Source of the DNA: Rhizorhabdus wittichii RW1
Lineage (GTDB): Bacteria > Pseudomonadota > Alphaproteobacteria > Sphingomonadales > Sphingomonadaceae
Assembly: GCA_000016765.1 (NCBI GenBank)
Contig: CP000699.1
Span: 2,356,001-2,420,000 of the forward strand
Length of the DNA: 64,000 bases
Direction of reading: 5' to 3'
Shown here: positions 61,203 through 64,000 of the stretch, piece after piece
How the letters are laid out: each line of letters starts with the position of its first letter
Position numbering within the stretch: the stretch's first letter is position 1
Made by a program: the position numbers and the translations under genes
The notes under the pieces: generated by a model
Database searches by the model: none
What the model was told of the DNA's origin: nothing
The model's input: only the letters and a program-made list of their open reading frames with translations

Positions 61203-62237
61203 ATGACCGATCCCGCGCCCTTCCGCCTCTCCGTCCTCGACCAGTCCCCCGTCGCCGCCGGCAGCGACGCGGCCGAGACCGTCCGCAACACGCTCGATCT
61301 CGCGCGGACCTGCGACGCGCTCGGCTATGACCGCTACTGGCTGGCCGAGCATCATGCGTCGATGAGCATCATCGGCGTCGCGCCCGAGGTATTGATCGGG
61401 CCGGTGGCGCTGGCGACGAAGCGGATCAGGGTCGGATCGGGCGGGATCATGCTGCCCCACTTCTCCCCCTTCAAGATCGCCGAGACCTTCCGGCTGCTCG
61501 GCGCGATCGCGCCGGGGCGGATCGACCTCGGCCTCGGCCGCGCGCCGGGATCGGACCAACGCACCGCCTACGCCCTCCAGCGCGACCGGTCGCGCCGCAT
61601 CCCGCCCGACGATTTCCCGCAGAGCGTGAACGAGCTGCTCGGCTATCTCTCCGACAGCCTGCCCGCCGACCATCCCTTCGCGCCGCTCGCCCGATCGCTG
61701 CCCGACGGCACGCAGGGCTCGCCCGATCCGTGGATGCTCGGCTCCTCGCCCGACAGCGCGCAATGGGCCGGCGAGCTCGGCCTGCCCTATTGCATCGCCG
61801 ACTTCATCAACGCGCAGGCGCTGCCGCTCGCCGACATCTACCGCCGCGCCTTCCGCCCGTCGCGCTGGGCGAGCGAGCCGCACCTGATGGTCGCCAGCTG
61901 GGCGATCGCGGCCGACGATCGTGCCGAGGCGGAGGAACTGGCGATGCCCTTCGCGATGATGTTCGCGCACCTGCTGCGCGGCGACACGATCCGGGTGCCA
62001 TCGGTCGAGACCGCGCGCGCCTGGACCGCCGCCAACCCCGGGGCGCCGCGCCGCGACCGCCGCCTGCTGCTCGGCGACGGCCGCGAGGTCCGCGCCGGGA
62101 TCGAGCAGGTCGCCGAGCTGTACGGCGCGCAGGAGATGATGCTGGTCAACATCATGCCCGACCACGCCAGGCGCCGCCGCTCCTACGAGATGGTCGCCGA
62201 GGCCTTCGGGATGACGCGGACGCCGGAAGCGGCTTAA
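61203..62237 (+). CDS. LLM-class flavin-dependent oxidoreductase (fourth copy)
   Basis: 344 residues. It starts FRLSVLDQSPVAAGSDAAETVRNTLDLAR, with GYDRYWLAEHHASMSIIGVAPEVLIGPVA, VGSGGIMLPHFSPFKIAETFRLLGAIAPGRIDLGLGRAPGSDQRT and WMLGSSPDSAQWAGELGLPYCIADFIN. This set marks the alkanal-monooxygenase-like group with the MsnO8/YhbW type of motifs. It is not part of the catabolic run near the left end. Its upstream flank is the 268-bp palindromic element, which ends 11 bp before the ATG, so its promoter or ribosome site may lie within the element. Confidence 0.88.
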   Translation: MTDPAPFRLSVLDQSPVAAGSDAAETVRNTLDLARTCDALGYDRYWLAEHHASMSIIGVAPEVLIGPVALATKRIRVGSGGIMLPHFSPFKIAETFRLLGAIAPGRIDLGLGRAPGSDQRTAYALQRDRSRRIPPDDFPQSVNELLGYLSDSLPADHPFAPLARSLPDGTQGSPDPWMLGSSPDSAQWAGELGLPYCIADFINAQALPLADIYRRAFRPSRWASEPHLMVASWAIAADDRAEAEELAMPFAMMFAHLLRGDTIRVPSVETARAWTAANPGAPRRDRRLLLGDGREVRAGIEQVAELYGAQEMMLVNIMPDHARRRRSYEMVAEAFGMTRTPEAA

Positions 62238-62264
62238 ACGAAACGCATCCCCCTCCCGTCAACG

Positions 62265-62365
62265 CCGCTCATCCTGAGGAGCCATTGAGCGAAGGCGAAA
62301 GGGCGTCTCGAAGGTCCTTCGAGACGGGCCTTCACCTGCGTTCGGTCCCTCCTCGGGATGAGCGG
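62265..62365. repeat. GCTCATCCTGAGGAG-family inverted repeat (copy 2)
   Basis: Arms at 62,265-62,281 and 62,349-62,365 flank about 67 bp containing GAAGGTCCTTCGAGACGG, the core shared with the copy at 20,132. It lies between convergent genes, the LLM gene and the DUF72 gene. Confidence 0.85.
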
Positions 62366-62387
62366 GTCAGAGAGAAAGGTCGATGCT

Positions 62388-63185
62388 CTACCCCAGCCGC
62401 TCGATCAGCGCCTGCGCCCCCGCCGGATTGCGTTCCTTCGCCCCGGCGATGAGGAACAGGAAGACGTCGCGCCCGTCCGCGCCGCCGTCCGTCGGCGAAC
62501 CCGCATAGGGCAGCCCCTCGGGCGCCTCGCCCGCCGCCCATGACCGGGCGATCCCGGCCCAGCGGTCGAGCGCGGCATCGTCATAGCCGGTCGGCACCTC
62601 GGCGCTGGTCCGCTGGAGCCGCGCATAGGCGAAGGGCGCGGTCAGGTCGGCGATCATCGGATAGGTCTCATGCTCGGCGAACACGACCGCGCAGCCGCGC
62701 TCGCGCGCCAGGTCGACGAAGGCGGGGCAGACGAAGCTGTCGTGCCGCACCTCCAAGGCATGGCGCAACGCCACCCCCTCCTGCTCCGCGGGCAGCAGGT
62801 CGAGGAAGCGGGCGAAATCGTCGGGCTCGAATTTCTTCGTACCCATGAACTGCCACAGGATCGGGCCGAGCTTCGGCCCGAGCTCGGCGATCCCCTGCCC
62901 GACGAATTTGGCGATCGACTCCGCCCCGTCGGCCAGGACCTTGCGGTTGGTGCAGAAGCGCGACGCCTTGACCGTGAAGACGAAGCCGTCGGGCACGGTG
63001 GCGGCCCATTTCCGCCAGCTCTCGCGCTTCTGGGTGCCGTAATAGGTGCCGTTGATCTCGATCCCGGTCAGCCGCTGGCCGGCATATTCGAGCTCGCGGG
63101 CCTGGGCCAGGCCCTTGGGGTAGAAATTGTCGCGCCACGGCTCGTAGGTCCAGCCGCCGACGCCGACATGGATGGCGCCTGCCAT
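62388..63185 (-). CDS. DUF72 family protein
   Basis: 265 residues of the YecE/DUF72 TIM-barrel family: VGVGGWTYEPWRDNFYPKGLAQARELEYAG at the start, IEINGTYYGTQKRESWRKWAATVPDGFVFTVKASRF next, and FAYARLQRTSAEVPTGYDDAALDRWAGIARSW near the C-terminus. The molecular function of the family is not established. Its ATG overlaps the stop of the GFA-family gene (TGATG). Confidence 0.95.
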   Translation of the reverse strand: MAGAIHVGVGGWTYEPWRDNFYPKGLAQARELEYAGQRLTGIEINGTYYGTQKRESWRKWAATVPDGFVFTVKASRFCTNRKVLADGAESIAKFVGQGIAELGPKLGPILWQFMGTKKFEPDDFARFLDLLPAEQEGVALRHALEVRHDSFVCPAFVDLARERGCAVVFAEHETYPMIADLTAPFAYARLQRTSAEVPTGYDDAALDRWAGIARSWAAGEAPEGLPYAGSPTDGGADGRDVFLFLIAGAKERNPAGAQALIERLG

Positions 63186-63535
63186 CAGAAGCTGGCCCCG
63201 TCGACCTTCTGTATCTCGAGCGCATCGGGATCGACGCCCTCGACGCAGCGCAGGTTGACCGCCGCCATCTCACTGCCGTCGGGCATCTTCCCCATCGCGA
63301 AGGACTGGGTGCCGCAGGTCGTGCAGAAGCGATGCTCGATCGCGTGCTTGTGGAAGAAATAGCTCTTCAGATCGTCCTCGCCCCGCTCCAGCCGGAACTG
63401 CGCGGCGGGGAAGAAGGCGAGAAGGAAGCCCTTGCGCCGGCAGTGCGAGCAGTTGCACGCCATCGCCTGGGCCGGCACCTCCGCATCGACCGTATAGGCC
63501 ACCTTGCCGCAATGACAGCTTCCTTCAAACGCCAT
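63185..63535 (-). CDS. GFA-family zinc protein (CENP-V-like)
   Basis: 116 residues with the Cys pattern of glutathione-dependent formaldehyde-activating enzyme-like proteins: Cys7 and Cys9 (SCHCG), Cys27, Cys29 and Cys32 (ACNCSHC), and Cys71 and Cys74 (FCTTCG), a set of zinc ligands. The remainder is beta-rich with DDLKSYFFHKHAIEHRF and the C-terminal VNLRCVEGVDP. The name does not prove formaldehyde chemistry. ATG at 63,535; co-directional with DUF72 and DUF1428 genes. Confidence 0.93.
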   Translation of the reverse strand: MAFEGSCHCGKVAYTVDAEVPAQAMACNCSHCRRKGFLLAFFPAAQFRLERGEDDLKSYFFHKHAIEHRFCTTCGTQSFAMGKMPDGSEMAAVNLRCVEGVDPDALEIQKVDGASF

Positions 63536-63548
63536 GATCGTCTCTCCC

Positions 63549-63902
63549 TCAATTCTCGACGAAGGTCTTGAACCCGCCATAGATCAGGCGCTTCCCGTCG
63601 AACGGCGCATTCTCCATGTCGTGCTTCATCCGCGGGTCCTCCATCACCTTCTTGTTGATGGCGTCGCGGGCTTCGCGCGATTCATAGGTGATCCAGGAAA
63701 AGACCACCGTCTCGTCGTCCTTCAGATGGACCGCGCGGGGGAAGCTGGTCAACTCCCCGACCGACACGTCGTCGGCCAGCGCCTCGACATAGGACAGCGC
63801 GCCATGGCTCATCCACACGTCGCGCGCCCGTTCGGCCAGCGCCGTGTAGTCGTCGAGCTTGTCCTTCGCCACCGCGACGATGAATCCGTCCACATAAGGC
63901 AT
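63549..63902 (-). CDS. DUF1428 family protein
   Basis: 117 residues: MPYVDGFIVAVAKDKLDDYTALAERARDVWMSHGALSYVEALADDV is the family start and FSWITYESREARDAINKKVMEDPRM and FDGKRLIYGGFKTFVE the end. This is a dimeric alpha-beta barrel of unknown role, found in many proteobacteria. The last complete gene of the window; 98 bp beyond it show no further gene. Confidence 0.95.
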   Translation of the reverse strand: MPYVDGFIVAVAKDKLDDYTALAERARDVWMSHGALSYVEALADDVSVGELTSFPRAVHLKDDETVVFSWITYESREARDAINKKVMEDPRMKHDMENAPFDGKRLIYGGFKTFVEN

Positions 63903-64000
63903 GTCCGTCTCCTTCCCGTTTCCCGGACCGCAGCTTAGCGCATCCGCATGACAAGGACGGAGTCGGCGGTCCCGATCCTACACGCCGCGTCGCGCGAATC

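Overview
The window looks like a chromosomal segment of a GC-rich alphaproteobacterium of the Sphingomonadales (Sphingomonas/Rhizorhabdus-like). The reasons are the very high GC with dense ATGA/TGATG overlaps between genes, a ybgC-tolQRA-tolB-pal cluster, ruvCAB next to yebC, branched-chain 2-oxoacid dehydrogenase genes, many flavin monooxygenases of the luciferase-like (LLM) class, and several families of short palindromic intergenic repeats. No rRNA, tRNA, CRISPR array, transposase or phage gene was seen. This placement is inferred by eye, without database comparison.

Positions 1-19,806 form a catabolic island. A long minus-strand run (15,158 down to 472) encodes three LLM flavin oxidoreductases, two acyl-CoA synthetases, a PaaK-like protein with a degenerate ATP loop, two short-chain dehydrogenases (one without the catalytic Tyr), a thiolase-fold/DUF35 pair that resembles steroid side-chain retro-aldolases, a cyclase-family hydrolase, a beta-lactamase-fold esterase, an EthD-like protein and a beta-propeller lactonase-like protein. 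A TetR gene diverges from it and converges on an IclR gene. The IclR gene in turn diverges from mhpD-mhpF-mhpE, which convert 2-hydroxypentadienoate-type meta-cleavage products to pyruvate and acetyl-CoA. Together they suggest an inducible pathway that activates an acid to its CoA ester, oxygenates it with flavin enzymes, cuts it by hydrolysis and retro-aldol steps, and feeds central metabolism. The substrate is not identifiable from sequence.

Positions 19,814-32,964 hold assorted genes: an exported amidohydrolase, small exported or unknown proteins, a three-gene export set (SH3-like protein, M48 metallopeptidase, 1028-residue TPR-CHAT protein), a TonB-receptor-like barrel without its plug, an SMR transporter, a DUF1345 protein, a GNAT, a DMT transporter and ispG. 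Positions 32,965-36,620 hold an isoaspartyl peptidase, an S1/P1 nuclease, an RNase AS-like exonuclease, and an SPFH protein paired with an Arc-like regulator behind a 24-bp perfect AT-rich palindrome.

Positions 36,721-46,387 are housekeeping envelope and recombination genes: the Tol-Pal system, then ruvC-ruvA, a TPR/O-GlcNAc-transferase-like gene, ruvB, and yebC. Positions 46,558-50,266 encode the branched-chain dehydrogenase E1alpha, E1beta and E2. The E2 linker is encoded by an in-frame palindromic repeat. Positions 50,536-58,360 form one minus-strand set: TolC-like lipoprotein, MacA-like adaptor, MacB-like ATPase and permease, EF-hand protein, OmpR-type regulator and sensor kinase.

Positions 58,594-63,902 contain an exported double aspartyl-protease-fold protein, an exported peroxiredoxin, an exported UbiC-like protein, a 268-bp element with 31-bp terminal inverted repeats and nested hairpins, a fourth LLM enzyme, and small DUF72, GFA and DUF1428 genes.
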